A stretch of 64,000 nt of DNA, taken from NCBI GenBank assembly GCA_025201765.1, contig MU623466.1, forward strand, positions 40,386 to 104,385, given 5' to 3'. Below, in pieces: positions 48,506 to 60,098 of this stretch; position 1 is the stretch's first letter, and each line of letters begins with the position of its first letter. The DNA comes from Daldinia sp. FL1419. Its lineage: Eukaryota > Ascomycota > Sordariomycetes > Xylariales > Hypoxylaceae. The notes beneath the pieces were generated by a model. That model was not told the origin of the DNA and made no database searches. It saw nothing but the letters and a program-made list of their open reading frames with translations. The position numbers were made by a program, and so were the translations under genes.

Positions 48506-49286
48506 TACCATAGTGGCAAAGGGGTATTTTCAACAACCATTGTAAAATTAAAACCGTTGTATTTGATGAAACGTTTCGGGGATTTAGAACCTCTGATTGG
48601 TTGAAATTGAAAAATAATGGGGCCAAATCTGAATTGAATTTTTAGGTTCGAAATTGATCGTTGCAAATGTTGAAAACCATTGTATTATATAAAACCGTTT
48701 AGATTTTCGAAATAGTTCTAATAAAATATTATGATTTTATTTCTAAAATATATAAAATTTTTAATAATTTAATAAATTTTTTTTAAAAAAATAAGATTAT
48801 TATTAATATTATTTAATTTAATTTTTATTAAATTTAATTAAATATAAAATTTTATATTTTTAAATATTTTTGAATTTGAAATATATAATAGTCAAAATCA
48901 ATTAAACTTTCAATAAATCGTAACGTAAAGTAGCTCAACTGTAAATGACGTAAATTGTAATTCGTAAAAATAAAATTCGTAAAAGTAAAATTCGTAAAAG
49001 AAAACTCAAAACCTTAAGGTCGTGGATTCAAATCAGTCAAAAAGTAAAAAAAAAAAAAAAAAAAACCTTAAAATTTTCGAATTTTAAAATAGATTTGCCC
49101 CACTTTTTGAACCAATCAAAGCTTTAGGATAAAAAATATACAATCATTATAAAATTCAAAATCGTTGTAAAATCCAAAACCGTTATAATGGTTATATTTA
49201 AATATCTGTTAAGGAATGCTATTTAAATATAAAATGATATTTCGATTTATTATGGTTGTAATAACCCCCCCACTGCCACTATGGTA
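48506..49286. mobile_element. AT-rich inverted-repeat element with SINE-like core
   Basis: Ends CCATAGTGGCA (48508-48518) and TGCCACTATGG (49274-49284) are inverted repeats flanked by TA on both sides, giving a 777 bp element. The interior is extremely AT-rich and carries subrepeats of the type AACCGTTGTA / AACCATTGTA near both ends. A core region has a tRNA-like A-box (TAGCTCAACTG, 48931-48941), a decayed B-box (GGATTCAAATC, 49024-49034) and a run of 20 A (49046-49065), like a retroposed tRNA SINE. No transposase frame. It lies between the two methylcitrate-cycle genes, 385 bp upstream of the lyase start. Confidence 0.75.
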
Positions 49287-49670
49287 CCTACCTAAGTTTC
49301 AAGGTAGTGCCTGTCAATTCGCACTTTCTAATAAGTACATGATTTAGACTGAGGTAGGTACTTCGTGTATGTCGTTATGTAAGCTGGGTTTACCGGGGAT
49401 TTGTTCGACCGCGGGGAAAGGTACATTGTCGGGTGCTATCGGCCAAATCTTTAGATCTTTTGGAGAATGGAGGTTCTACAAAGCCGGTTTGGAATTATTG
49501 GTTATGGCTTCGATATTTAAATCTTAATTACCTACTCGCTGGGGTAAATATACAAATAAGGATTCGTCCTTTCACGCGTTTTCTTGATTGTTATTTATTA
49601 TCCCTTTCTGTACCTAATTAATGACCGCTCGATTCGAATTATTATTAACTCGTCAGATACAACCATCATA

Positions 49671-51540
49671 ATGCTCCGTCGAGTGGTGACTCGAGCTCCG
49701 CAAAGAGCAGCGTTACCTCTCTACCGACCAATCCGTATCGCTCCAGCGAGGTTCATCTCTGCTACAGCAGCTAGGATGTCGTTACCTCCGGTCACCCCGC
49801 CCATCTCTACGGTACTCCCCTCCGATTCGTTTCAACTCCTACAAGAGGCCCAGAAATCTGGCGCCGCGGAGGATGCCCTTTATGAGCAGCAGGTCAAGGA
49901 TGTAGAGGCGTGGTGGGCATCGCCTAGGTACGAAGGGATCAAGAGGCCATATACTGCTGCCGACGTAGTATCGAAACGGGGATCGCAGCTGCAAAATTAC
50001 CCTAGCTCCGTCATGGCAAGAAAACTATTTAATCTGATCAAGGAGAGGGAAGCAAAGGGGGAGCCTATACATACTAGTATGTTGGTCCATCCGAAAGATT
50101 TATTCGTTGTATTGAAAGCCGCAGATTGATTTAACTCCATGAACAGTGGGCGCGATAGACCCGGTACAGATGACGCAACAAGCGCCGCATCAAGAAGTGC
50201 TCTATATTTCAGGGTGGGCTTGTTCCTCCGTCCTCACCAGCACGAACGAGGTGTCCCCGGACTTTGGCGATTATCCCTATAACACGGTTCCAAACCAAGT
50301 TCAACGTCTAGCGAAGGCGCAATCTATGCATGATCGAAAACAATGGGACTTGAGACGGAAGATGACCCCCGAGACTCGTAAGGACACTCCATATATCGAC
50401 TATCTCCGCCCTATCGTCGCGGACGGAGATACGGGACATGGAGGGCTGAGCGCGGTGCTTAAGCTGGCTAAATTATTCGCCGAGAACGGTGCCGCCGCCG
50501 TTCACTTTGAAGATCAGCTGCACGGTGGTAAGAAATGTGGCCATTTGGCGGGTAAAGTTTTGGTGCCCGTGGGCGAGCACATCAACCGTCTCAATGCCGC
50601 GCGCTTCCAATGGGACATTATGGGCTCGGAGAACCTCGTCATTGCACGGACCGATTCGGAAAGCGGGAAGCTTATATCGAGCGCCATCGACGTGAGAGAT
50701 CACGAGCTAATTCTTGGTGTTGCGGAAGAGGGTATTGCGCCATTAGCAGAGACGCTGCAGGATATGGAGGCTGCGGGCGCTCCGGGCCCGGAAATAGACG
50801 CGTTCGAAGCCGAATGGGTAAAGAAGACGCGACTGGTAACGTTTGACGAGGCCGCCGTCGAGCAGTTGAAATCCCAAGGAGTATCGCAAGAAAAGATCGA
50901 CACGTATCTAAGAGCTGTCGAGGCCGATACGAACATGGGTATAACTAAACGCCGGGAGATTGCAAACCAGTATACTAGCAAGCCTGTCGTCTTTAATTGG
51001 GACATACCCCGCACCCGAGAGGGCTATTACCATTATCGTGCGGGGATGAAAGCCGCTACGAAACGAGCCATCGCTTTCGCACCCTACGCAGATCTCCTCT
51101 GGGTCGAGACGGGCGATCCAAACGTCGAGGTAGCAACCAAGCTCGGCCGCGCGGTCAGGGGGGTGTTCCCTGGAAAGGGACTTGTCTACAATCTTTCGCC
51201 CTCTTTTAACTGGATGGCTCACGGTTTTACCGACGCCAAGCTCAAGTCTTTCATCTGGGACATCGCTAAGGAAGGGTTCGTCCTGCAGCTGATATCGTTG
51301 GCGGGCCTGCACAGTACCGCTGCTATCACAAACGAGCTTGCTAAGGCGTATAAGAAGGATGGTATGTTGGCCTATGTGAACCTCGTGCAACGCCGCGAGA
51401 AAGAGCTTGGTTGTGATGTTTTAACGCATCAGAAATGGAGCGGTGCGAGCTATATCGATGGAATCCTAGGTGCCATCCAAAGCGGCAGCAGTTCGAGTAG
51501 AAGTATGGGCGAGGGAAACACGGAAGGGCAATTCCACTAG
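49671..51540 (+). CDS. 2-methylisocitrate lyase, mitochondrial
   Basis: Splits 2-methylisocitrate into succinate and pyruvate, the last step of the methylcitrate cycle. Exons 49671-50076 and 50147-51540 (70 nt intron, GTATGT...GAACAG) give 599 residues. The Arg-rich N-terminus (LRRVVTRAPQRAALPLYRP) is a likely mitochondrial presequence, which glyoxysomal isocitrate lyase lacks; the C-terminus shows no peroxisomal signal. Family features are TMGAIDPVQMTQQ at the junction, VLYISGWACSS, NEVSPDFGDYPYNTVPNQV, VADGDTGHGG, FEDQLHGGKKCGHLAGKVLVP with catalytic Cys about 266 in KKCGH, and YNLSPSFNW. The segment around 200-270 residues from the catalytic site has the insertion typical of eukaryotic isocitrate-lyase-family enzymes. 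Divergent to methylcitrate synthase, so co-regulation on propionate-yielding carbon sources is expected. Confidence 0.9.
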
Positions 51541-51897
51541 AGGTATTGTTTTCGTCAGTGATTCCATCCGGTCGGTTTATCTGTCGATCGTCCGCATTGC
51601 AGCGACGGAGTCTAGGTGTCCTTTTGTATCTTATTGACGGGTTGCATAATTGGTCACGGATGAAGGGGTGGTTATATCGGATCTTGAAATATCATTGGCC
51701 ATCTATCTAGGTACCTAGGCATGATTGTGTACGAGATGTTAGCTATATAGCTAAGGGGTGCTTAGCCGATTAGACAACGGGCTGAGTCTCGCTTCATTGG
51801 TAACATCAAGTGCTCACTAGACGCTAGGCGGCTCAAGTAGGAGTCTTGATGCAAATACACAGCATGTTTTAATTCTTATTGTACCCTAGGATGGGAA
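51541..51897. other. convergent intergenic region
   Basis: 357 bp between the convergent lyase and SDR genes. It contains GGTACCTAGGCA at about 51709-51720 and no gene. Confidence 0.6.
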
Positions 51898-52913
51898 TTA
51901 TAGCTCATTTTTCAAGGCATTGTTCGTAGGAGCGGGCAGAGGCGGTCCCTCTGGTGTGACGTATGCTTTGCTCATACCACCGTCTACTACCATTTCGTGG
52001 CCGTTTACAAAGCCAGCATCATCCGAGGCCAAAAATAAGACAGCCTGAGCTTGTTCCACAGCCTCGCCGAACCGGCCGGACGGGAAGTGAATCTCGCGTC
52101 TCATCCGCTTAGGGACGTCATCTCCAAGCCAATCCTGGAGCAGTGGCGTGTTTAGAGGCGCTGGGCATAGACTGTTGAAACGGAAACCTTCACGGGCGTG
52201 TACAATAGCGAGCTCGCGCGTCAGGGCTAGCACAGCACCTTTAGATGCAGTATACGCCAGCTGTGGGGTTGCAGATCCGACGAGAGCGACGACGGAAGCA
52301 GTGTTTATAATGCTGCCCTTCGTCTTCTTATTTCGCCGCAAAGACAGTACTGCATGTTTGCATCCATACCAAACACCCTTGACATTGATTGACATGGTAA
52401 GATCCCATATTTCCTCGGGGGTTCCGATGGCGTCGTCGTCCCGGGAATGCATGATGCCGGCGTTGTTGAAGATGACGTCGAGACCACCCCAAGAGTCTAA
52501 CGCTTCCACCGCCGCTTTCACATCGTCTTCCTTGGATACATCGCAAATCTAGGAGAAGGGGAGGGTTACTATGTTAGCCTGCGAGCTTGAATATTTTGTC
52601 GTGCTGTACTTCGTATGGCAACGTACTCTCGTTTCTACTCGGCCGACTTGTGGTACCAGCTGCAATACTTTAGCTCTGGCCTTCTCCAATGCCGGTCCAG
52701 AGATGTCGACCATCAAAACATTTGCGCCTTCTTTAGCGAAGAGGATCGAGGTTTCGAGGCCAATTCCACTTACGCAGACGATTTGTTAGCCTTGGGCTAC
52801 GCTTCTTCGACCTACTATATGTTACATGCTACTGTGATAGAATTAACGTACCCGGCGCCTCCTGTGATCACGGCATTCTTGCCCGCCAGACGGCCCTTGC
52901 CCTCAGAAGTCAT
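51898..52913 (-). CDS. short-chain dehydrogenase/reductase
   Basis: Classical SDR oxidoreductase of 284 residues from exons 52913-52852, 52768-52627 and 52548-51898 (introns 83 and 78 nt, GT-AG). The Rossmann motif TGGAGGIG (residues 17-24) forms only after the first splice, which supports the model. Further landmarks are NNAG (96-99), the active-site Ser (about 153, in NTASVVALVGS), YTASK with Tyr167 and Lys171, and the C-terminal VDGGMS segment. An acidic residue after strand two (VDISG) predicts preference for NAD(H). An ATG-less extension of the frame to 53174 exists but lacks homology. The substrate cannot be deduced. It is convergent with methylisocitrate lyase, and no role in that pathway is implied. 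Confidence 0.92.
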
Positions 52914-55900
52914 TTTTGTGATAGTCGCGCTGGCAGAAGGGGGATCGTAGGTCGGAAACGGAACCGAAATAATCCACTCAGAACTGTTCAATGGGCCGAA
53001 AGCCCGTTGGCTATTCGGAGAGAAAGTTAATATTAGAAACCGTCTGTTATAGTAGGCAGTGGATAGTTTAAGGTGGGAGTTAGGGTAGCTCTTGCTGGTA
53101 CGTTGACGTCTCGTATCGACTTGAACTAGGTTAGGTACGTAGGGGTAGACTTTGGAGGGGCGGCTCCGTGACACGACCCCTCTCCTTCCGACAACGGCGG
53201 CATATTAGCGACAGGGCTGCATTTCTTTTCTTATCATTACTACCTGTTATCAACCTAGCACACCGAAGGAGATATGTACGACAAAGTTATCTAACCTAGG
53301 CAGTTCCGAGGGCTGTGCTGCGTATTATTCCGATTTCCCACTTAGATCCTGCATTAGGTTGCAATGAATATCCTGCGATGGATCCTCGCGAAAATTACGT
53401 GCAAACCTGTATTACTGCGACCGCTTATCCTAAGAGCCCAAGAACTCATTAGGCTCATAGCCAACACCCCATCTAGATGGTGTATATCCGCAAGTATACC
53501 ACAATAAGTCCTCTTCGTTCGTTCTTGTCACTTTATATACTGAATGTAGGACTATGGGGCCTGTTAGACCTTAGTCAAAATTGACGTAGATTGGACTGAT
53601 TGGGCAATATTGGGGAAGCTTCTGGGCGAATAACAGAAACGAATTACGGCGCGACTGGTATCCCTTGGTGAGGTCGTCACAGGACGTGAATAAGGCCAAC
53701 ATAGGTAGCTCGCTTCGACCTGTCTACCTCTGCGTTGCTTACAACTTGAAAATATCCCCCAACGGAAACGTCGAGGAGTCGGGGTTTAGAACATCCCCTG
53801 TTCCATACATCTGGCTATTTAAGGCTTAGTGATATGATATAATTTATCCTGAACAGTCCTTCGTTCGAGTCTAAATGTTGGTTCTCCGGAACCCGCTCGG
53901 ACGTGTTACGAAGATATTACCTGCGTCGTATCCTAAGAAAGGCGGGAGCCGTTGAAGATCACGTCTGCTTCTGCTGGATCCCGCAGAGACATCGAAGGAG
54001 ATAATCGTAAATAAGACACAGGGCATACCCGAAAATGTATTCCACACCGATGGGTCTCGGTTTTCTAGAAACATGTTGGTAAATTCACAGTCCATGATTC
54101 GTGCGGATCCTCCGCCGTGAGTATGCCTCGCTAATTTCAAGCGGTGAGTTTTGATGACGATGTAACACTTGTCCATTCCGTCGGATCGAGTTCGCAATTA
54201 TTATTGAGTCATCAAACCGATAATAGAAGGAACCATACGGCCGGGTGGGAATGTCGGAACGAAGCATATGCAATTTAGAACCCAGGATATCGTAGCAGCT
54301 AGTCAGCATCTAGTAATAATATACCGTATAATGATCTTCTTATGAAGCATGTAAGCTGCTAGGTTAGAGGGACTCGAAACCCGGGGGGCCGAGCCTGTTA
54401 TAGGGGACCTCGCACCAAGTGCGAAGCATACGGAAAAGACGTGTCTAGGTTAGGACGCCTAGAATATATCTAATGAGCGCTATTGATAGCAAAGTGCTTT
54501 AGAGACTCCCGGTCAGGATGGCGAGCCGCATTGCACGTTAACGTGTGAGCTAGTGAAAATACGCAATGGGCTAATGACGTTTTAGCCGTATGCGAAGTTG
54601 GTTATTCTTAAAAAAAGGATCGCTCGAGGAAGAGCGGGAGTCTGAATAGCTTCGTGCATGCAGCAATGGTCACGCGCCTGTCAGCTGACACGAAAATACC
54701 CGTCACTAGATGCATACAAAAACCTGCCGAGATGGGTATAGGATTAAAATAACGCAATTAGACCTGGTGAAATTCATGACAATTCATGACAGCAGAACGG
54801 TAGGACGGTAGGACGGTAGGACGGTAGGACGGTAGGACGGTAGGACGGTAGGACGGTAGGACGGTAGGACGGGAACTACCCGCAGGAGGGTGGTTGAAGA
54901 TGGGTTATCTTACTCTGTTAGTAGCTCCGCGAAATACTTTTACGAGAGCCTCACCTAAGGAAGTTGGCCTTAGATGCAACGTCATCACGACGTACTACAT
55001 AATATGCGTGAAGAAAATCTGCGGGACAGGCATAGGCCACGCGAGGATTGCTTCGTAGTATTAAATATGTATGTATAATAAATATTAGAAGTGATATGTA
55101 GACTTTAGGTACCTACCTAGATACCCAGCCTACCTGTAATCTCGCGTACTACCTATAACGTAGGTGTCGGGCACTAGGACAGGGGTTACGTCCGTCGGAT
55201 CATGGGCTGTATCGATTCTCGAAGCTAGTCGAACCCGCAAAAAGCTTATCTTCTACCAATCGCGAAAAGGGTTCGACGTTTCTGTATAGGTTGCTCAAGT
55301 GCATACCTACCTAGGTTAGGTAGGTATGTATGTATACATCCTTGGAGTTGAATAGTGGAATACCCAAGATCTTGACCAATACATCCATACTGATCTTGCG
55401 GAGGTTACTTTTTGCGCGCGTGTCGATCGATGCCTATGGGTAAGCCTGCCTACTTCATATATGCATCCTCGAATAGAATACCGTTTCTTCAGCCTTATGA
55501 ACATTGGAATATTACCTACCTACCTAGGTACACATCTTATATGTCTCCTACATGCATCCTTACCTTACATTAACCCTAGAAGTAGATTAGATACCCCTTA
55601 AAGTACAACTTGAAAGATTACCCCTCGATCGCCTAGCATCCCGCCGATATTACGTTGAGACATCGAATTTGTTTTTTACGATAACTAACCGTATATATCC
55701 GCGCACTTATAAGCTAATGATCACCGACTTATATTTATACCTACCCATTCTATCGCGGGTTCCTTGGACTTTGAATCATTCACTTGTGTAGCCGAGAGTA
55801 ACTCGTCCTTTTCTTTGGCCTCCTTTGAACCGCGCTACGACTCGAAGTCGTTCATCTGCCCGTCTACTATACGATTCCAATACCTCTCCCTCTTCTTTCA

Positions 55901-55921
55901 GCTTTCATAAGCCCACCAGTC
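52914..55921. other. 3 kb gene-poor region
   Basis: No gene can be supported. Two overlapping minus frames at 53871-54197 and 54085-54309 are the longest and show no family motif. The 8 bp minisatellite lies at 54797-54871. TACCTAGGTA repeats cluster at 55105-55135, 55302-55335 and 55512-55535. The last 100 bp before the GS gene are CT-rich (CCTCTCCCTCTTCTTTCAG), typical of a fungal core promoter/5' leader. Confidence 0.5.
54797..54871. repeat. 8 bp minisatellite (ACGGTAGG)n
   Basis: About nine perfect tandem copies of ACGGTAGG. A tandem 10 bp duplication (AATTCATGAC) immediately precedes it at about 54771-54790. It lies in a gene-poor region and is probably length-variable. Confidence 0.95.
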
Positions 55922-57487
55922 ATGTCTTCGAAACCCCGCGTCACAGTTGAGGATCTGCCGAACCTCCTCAAAGACGATATCAAAGTAAAGCTCGCAGGAG
56001 TAGACGTCGACGGCGTGCTACGAGGCAAGATCGTGTCCAAGAAGAAGTTCCTCTCCATAGCTAAGGAAGGTTTCGGTTTTTGCAGCGTCATCTTCGGCTG
56101 GGATATGCACGACAGGACCTACGATAAGGAGCTTAAGATTAGCAACAAGCAGAATGGTTACCGCGACCTCATCGCCGTGCCTGATCTGAACAGCTTTCGG
56201 CGCCTTCCCTGGGAAGACGACGTTCCTTTCTTTCTTGTTAGCTTCTTCGACGACGACCAAAAGCCGGTGTGCGCCGACCCCCGTGGATTACTCAAAAGTA
56301 CCGTAGAGAAGTTGAAGAAAAAGGGTTGTGATGCCATGGCAGGAGGTTAGTTGCGCTCTCAGTTGATATTCACCCCCTCGCAGACCTCCTCGTCTCCATG
56401 TCTGCATAACTCCCAAGCATGATGTGTGATATATGATGCCAACGTTTATCTAGCGGAGATCGAGTTTTTCCAGTTCAAGGTGCCTTCTTCGCCTTCGTCG
56501 ACCACAGATTCGCCCTCTCCGTCGGTCGCTTCGTATCTCAAAAGCAACCCGCCGCACGCGCTGCCTCCCTTGACCGAGGGCATGTTTGGATATAGCATTA
56601 CGCGACCGACGCTTAACAAGTCCTACTACCACGAGGTATACGACTCGTGCGCCAAGTTTAGGTGCGACCTGGAAGGATGGCATACTGAGAGCGGGCCCGG
56701 CGTATACGAGGCGGCGTTGGAATTTGGTCAGATCTCGGAGACGGCTGATCGAGCATCCCTCTTCAAGTACGTCGTTAGGGCGGTCGCAAGCGGGTACGGG
56801 ATTACACCCTGCTTCATGGCAAAACCCCAACACGGTTTACCAGGGAACAGCGGCCACACCCATGTTTCAGTCGTAGACAAGGACGGCAAGAACCTGTTCT
56901 TCCGGGAAGAGAAAGATGAGAACGCAAAGTACCCTGACATAGCCCACCTTAGCGACCTCGGAAGGCATTTTCTCGCGGGCATCCTTGACGGTCTACCTGA
57001 CGTAATGCCGATGCTCGCACCTACCATAAACAGCTACAAGCGGTTGGTCGAGAACTTCTGGGCTCCCGTGACGGTTTCGTGGGGCTTGGAACACCGCGCC
57101 GCGTCCGTCCGACTCATTGCACCTCCTACTTCCAAACCCGGGGCAACTAGATTCGAAGTCCGCGTACCAGGGGCCGACGCAAACCCTTACTTTGTCATGT
57201 CGGCTATCTTGGCCCTCGGCTGGCGCGGCGTGGAGAAGAAGCTCGAGATTCCGATCCCTCCGCTCGGAAGGGGTCAAGATGTTGGGGGTCTGACCGACCA
57301 AGGTACCCGTCTAGCAAGAAACCTGAGGGAAGCCACAGATAGATTTATAAGTCAAAACAGCATCGCCCGCGAAGTCTTTGGTGACGACTTTGTAGATCAC
57401 TTTGGCGGTACTAGAGAAAACGAGATACGGCTTTGGGACGAGGCTGTAACAGATTGGGAGCTGAAACGATACATAGAGACGGTATAA
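55922..57487 (+). CDS. glutamine synthetase-family protein (type I-like, GlnA/FluG group)
   Basis: ATP-dependent ligase of the glutamine synthetase fold, 485 residues from exons 55922-56345 and 56454-57487 (108 nt intron, GTTAGT...ATCTAG). The intron lies just before the AEIEFF strand that carries metal-binding Glu residues. Landmarks are GVDVDGVLRGK near the N-terminus, GPGVYEAALEF (second metal-site region), FMAKPQHGLPGNSGHTHVS (the conserved glycine-rich/His motif, residue region 270-290), INSYKRL (glutamate-binding) and RFEVRVPGADANPY (C-terminal Arg/Glu motif). The sequence is of the bacterial-type GSI shape, not the 350-residue eukaryotic GSII. Fungal members may act on polyamines, amines or other acceptors rather than ammonia. 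The true substrate is unknown. The next gene downstream is on the same strand. Confidence 0.88.
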
Positions 57488-58098
57488 GCTATAGGACTCG
57501 GCTTTTATTTTGTCGTAGATGTATGATATCTTGTACATTAACTTTGAAACTAGCCTTGTCAGCCTTCTTGTCGGGCGGCATATAGACTTATCCTTTTTGT
57601 CGGAGGTGGTGTTTACTAAGTGCATTTTCTCGTGGAATATTGGGAACGTCTTGTCCTGTTTGATGCTAAGTTAGTATCTTCCTGACCGAAAAAAAAGAGG
57701 ATTGGAAATAAGCAGCAGATTTATTCTCAACCCTAAGGCATAAAGTGTACTCCGAGGCGTAAGATTCGTCTACTTCGAGTGGGGTTCGGCTGACGAACGT
57801 TGCAATTCTTAGATATCCTAAAGTCAGAGCTCGTCTGACATACCTACCTAGGTACCCTGCCCGGAAGATGGGCGTTACATTGGAAGAAAGGAATATAAAG
57901 TTCTCCAAATATTCGGTCTACCTATCGAAGGTATAGGTTGTCGGCTAGCGTAGCATCGGACAAAACATAGAGACCCCGCTCGATATACCTGATATAAGTA
58001 GCATGAAGCATTTCATTTGATTCTTTTCGAAACTCATATACTCGGGCACTTGGGTAGATATATCTTACGGTGTCATTACGTTCTCGGCGGTGTTATCA
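57488..58098. other. intergenic, GS / dienelactone hydrolase
   Basis: 610 bp with no gene. One TACCTACCTAGGTACC repeat at about 57841-57856. Confidence 0.5.
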
Positions 58099-59483
58099 AT
58101 GGCGTCGGACGCGAATGTGATTACATATTCCAACACCTCGTGGCGTGGTGAAGATACGGATTTAATGGTCCAAGTTCCTCTATCAAGAAAAGGTAGTGGT
58201 CCGGGATTACTCCTCTTAGTCGATGCGGAACTCGATCTTCGCAAGCACGATAAGACCTTAGACCCGCCGCCCTTGTATAAATGGGCTGAGGAAGGCTTCG
58301 CCGTTGCGCAGTTCAAAGTTACGAAACCTAGCGAAAGATTGCTACACGATGGCATACGCGAAGCTCTCTCCGCATTACGTACAATGCCATCCTGCGACCA
58401 GATTCGGAATATTGGAATTATTAGTGAGGAGATAGAGCATGCGTGTCTTTACTGAGAAATCACGGGCCGACTAACTGCAGAATAATTCAAAGCATACATG
58501 TCCGTTCTGAAGCCTATCGTGTTAGAGACAATCAAGGCTTACCCCGAGATTTGCGCCGTCGTATGCTACGGTGCGCTACGAACAGGCGTCGCTGCTGGTA
58601 GACTTCCATTGCTGGCACATGTACCTGGATCTTTCACGAAGACGGAGGATGATGGTAGTAACGAAGCGAATAGCGGGAAAGCATATTATTACGAGACTGC
58701 GAAATCCTTCTTCGTAGTCCCCGCACATGAGAACTATCACGCTGCTTCAGCCTCGGTTGCTCACACGCGGTCGCTCTCTTTCCTCAAACCACTTGTTGGC
58801 GCCCCTTACTTCGACCTCGAAAAGGTGTGGGACGAACACACGTATTGGGAATTCCATGCGCGATCGGTCGAGGAGACGATGGCGACGATGGTGGAAGAAC
58901 CTTACGTGAACCACGTACCGACACTCACCGGCGGTGTCGGACGGCGGGCTCTGACAGAATTTTATAGGAACAACTTCATCTTTAGTAACCCACCCGACAC
59001 CCGGCTAGAGCTCGTTAGCCGGACGATAGGGATTGACCGCGTGGTCGACGAATTCCTCTTCCAAGCAACTCACGATCGCGTAATAACCTGGCTGTACGTG
59101 CTACGATGCTCCCCCCAATATAAAGTACGAGGCGGCTGAATCCTATACGCGTGCATGACTATAGCATTCCCGGCATCCCAGCGACCGGCCGATTTATCAG
59201 TATCCCATTCACTAGCGTGGTGAATATACGCGGCGATCGCCTCTACCACGAACACATCAATTGGGATCAGGCGACGCTCCTCAAACAATTAGGTTTGCTT
59301 CCGGAGTATCTGCCGTTCCCGTACCCAATTGCATCCGAACCGGCGACTCCCGATGCGAGCTTCGAATATCGTCTGCCCGTTGCTGGAATCGAGAGCGCAC
59401 GCAAGCTAGCGGATCAAAGTTCTGTAGAGTCGAACGCTATGATCTCGTACAAGTACAGGGAAAAAGCGCCGGATGCCAGATGA
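58099..59483 (+). CDS. dienelactone hydrolase / SnoaL-like fusion protein
   Basis: A two-part protein resembling fungal carboxymethylenebutenolidase-like proteins: an N-terminal alpha/beta-hydrolase remnant and a C-terminal SnoaL/NTF2-like domain. Predicted exons are 58099-58423, 58493-59093 and 59165-59483, giving 414 residues. The second junction (CT|C, giving TWLIPGIPATG) is secure. The first is not: after the CTAAC branch the nearest AG (TGCAG, 58476-58480) leads at once to an in-frame TAA, so the next AG (58491-58492) must be used. The hydrolase part shows VCYGALRTG where a Cys nucleophile elbow is expected, and FVVPAHENYHAASASVAHTRSL. The SnoaL part has YWEFHARSVEETMATMVEEPYVNHVPT and PFTSVVNIRGDRLYHEHINWDQAT, both typical. 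It is therefore functional or a lightly damaged gene. It is in tandem with the GS-like gene. Confidence 0.75.
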
Positions 59484-60098
59484 TTGATCTGTCAAGGGTT
59501 GGACCGTATTAGGCTATACTCGGAACCTATTATAGCTTGGCCAATGTAAACAGTTTGCTGTAAGTGTTCTTAATCACGAACACAATAGGCCCTGTAAAAC
59601 CTATCCCAACAAACCTTGGCCGATACAGTATCTTTACTGTACGGACTTCCTGCTCTATTAATAGGACGTGCACGGTACACTTGTATAAAAAGTGCCTCTC
59701 AAATATCCATCCAATACCTGGAGCCTGAAAGCTCTCGCCAAGAAGGATCTCCGGGTACCAAACAAAGGTTCCGACGTTAGGATTGATGCTTTAGGGTGTA
59801 ACCGGCGACTCTAGGGTTTGATGGGATCTTTCAAGTCTACATCTACAATAGCAATATAGCTCATAAACTTTTCGCTGTTACTTATCGCCTCTACCGCCTC
59901 TTTATTTGATTATTACGTTGCAGCCGGCCCCTGTTGATTAATACCAACTCGCCTCTTCGGGTGAAAAGGTTAGGCGGTTTTTGGTTGGACCAAGAAGTCC
60001 CTCGTTAAAATTAAAAGCCTATTGCTGTGGGAAAACACTTACTAGTTCGAACTAGGTTAGATAGGTTCTAGATAGGCTTCTAGGTCGCGATTGACGGG
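59484..60098. other. intergenic, upstream of GH3
   Basis: 615 bp without a gene. It presumably contains the GH3 promoter. Confidence 0.5.

Noticed and set aside
53871..54309. Overlapping minus-strand frames of 108 and 74 codons
   Set aside because: No motif, no splice-compatible partner exon and mutual overlap. Treated as chance or a very decayed remnant.
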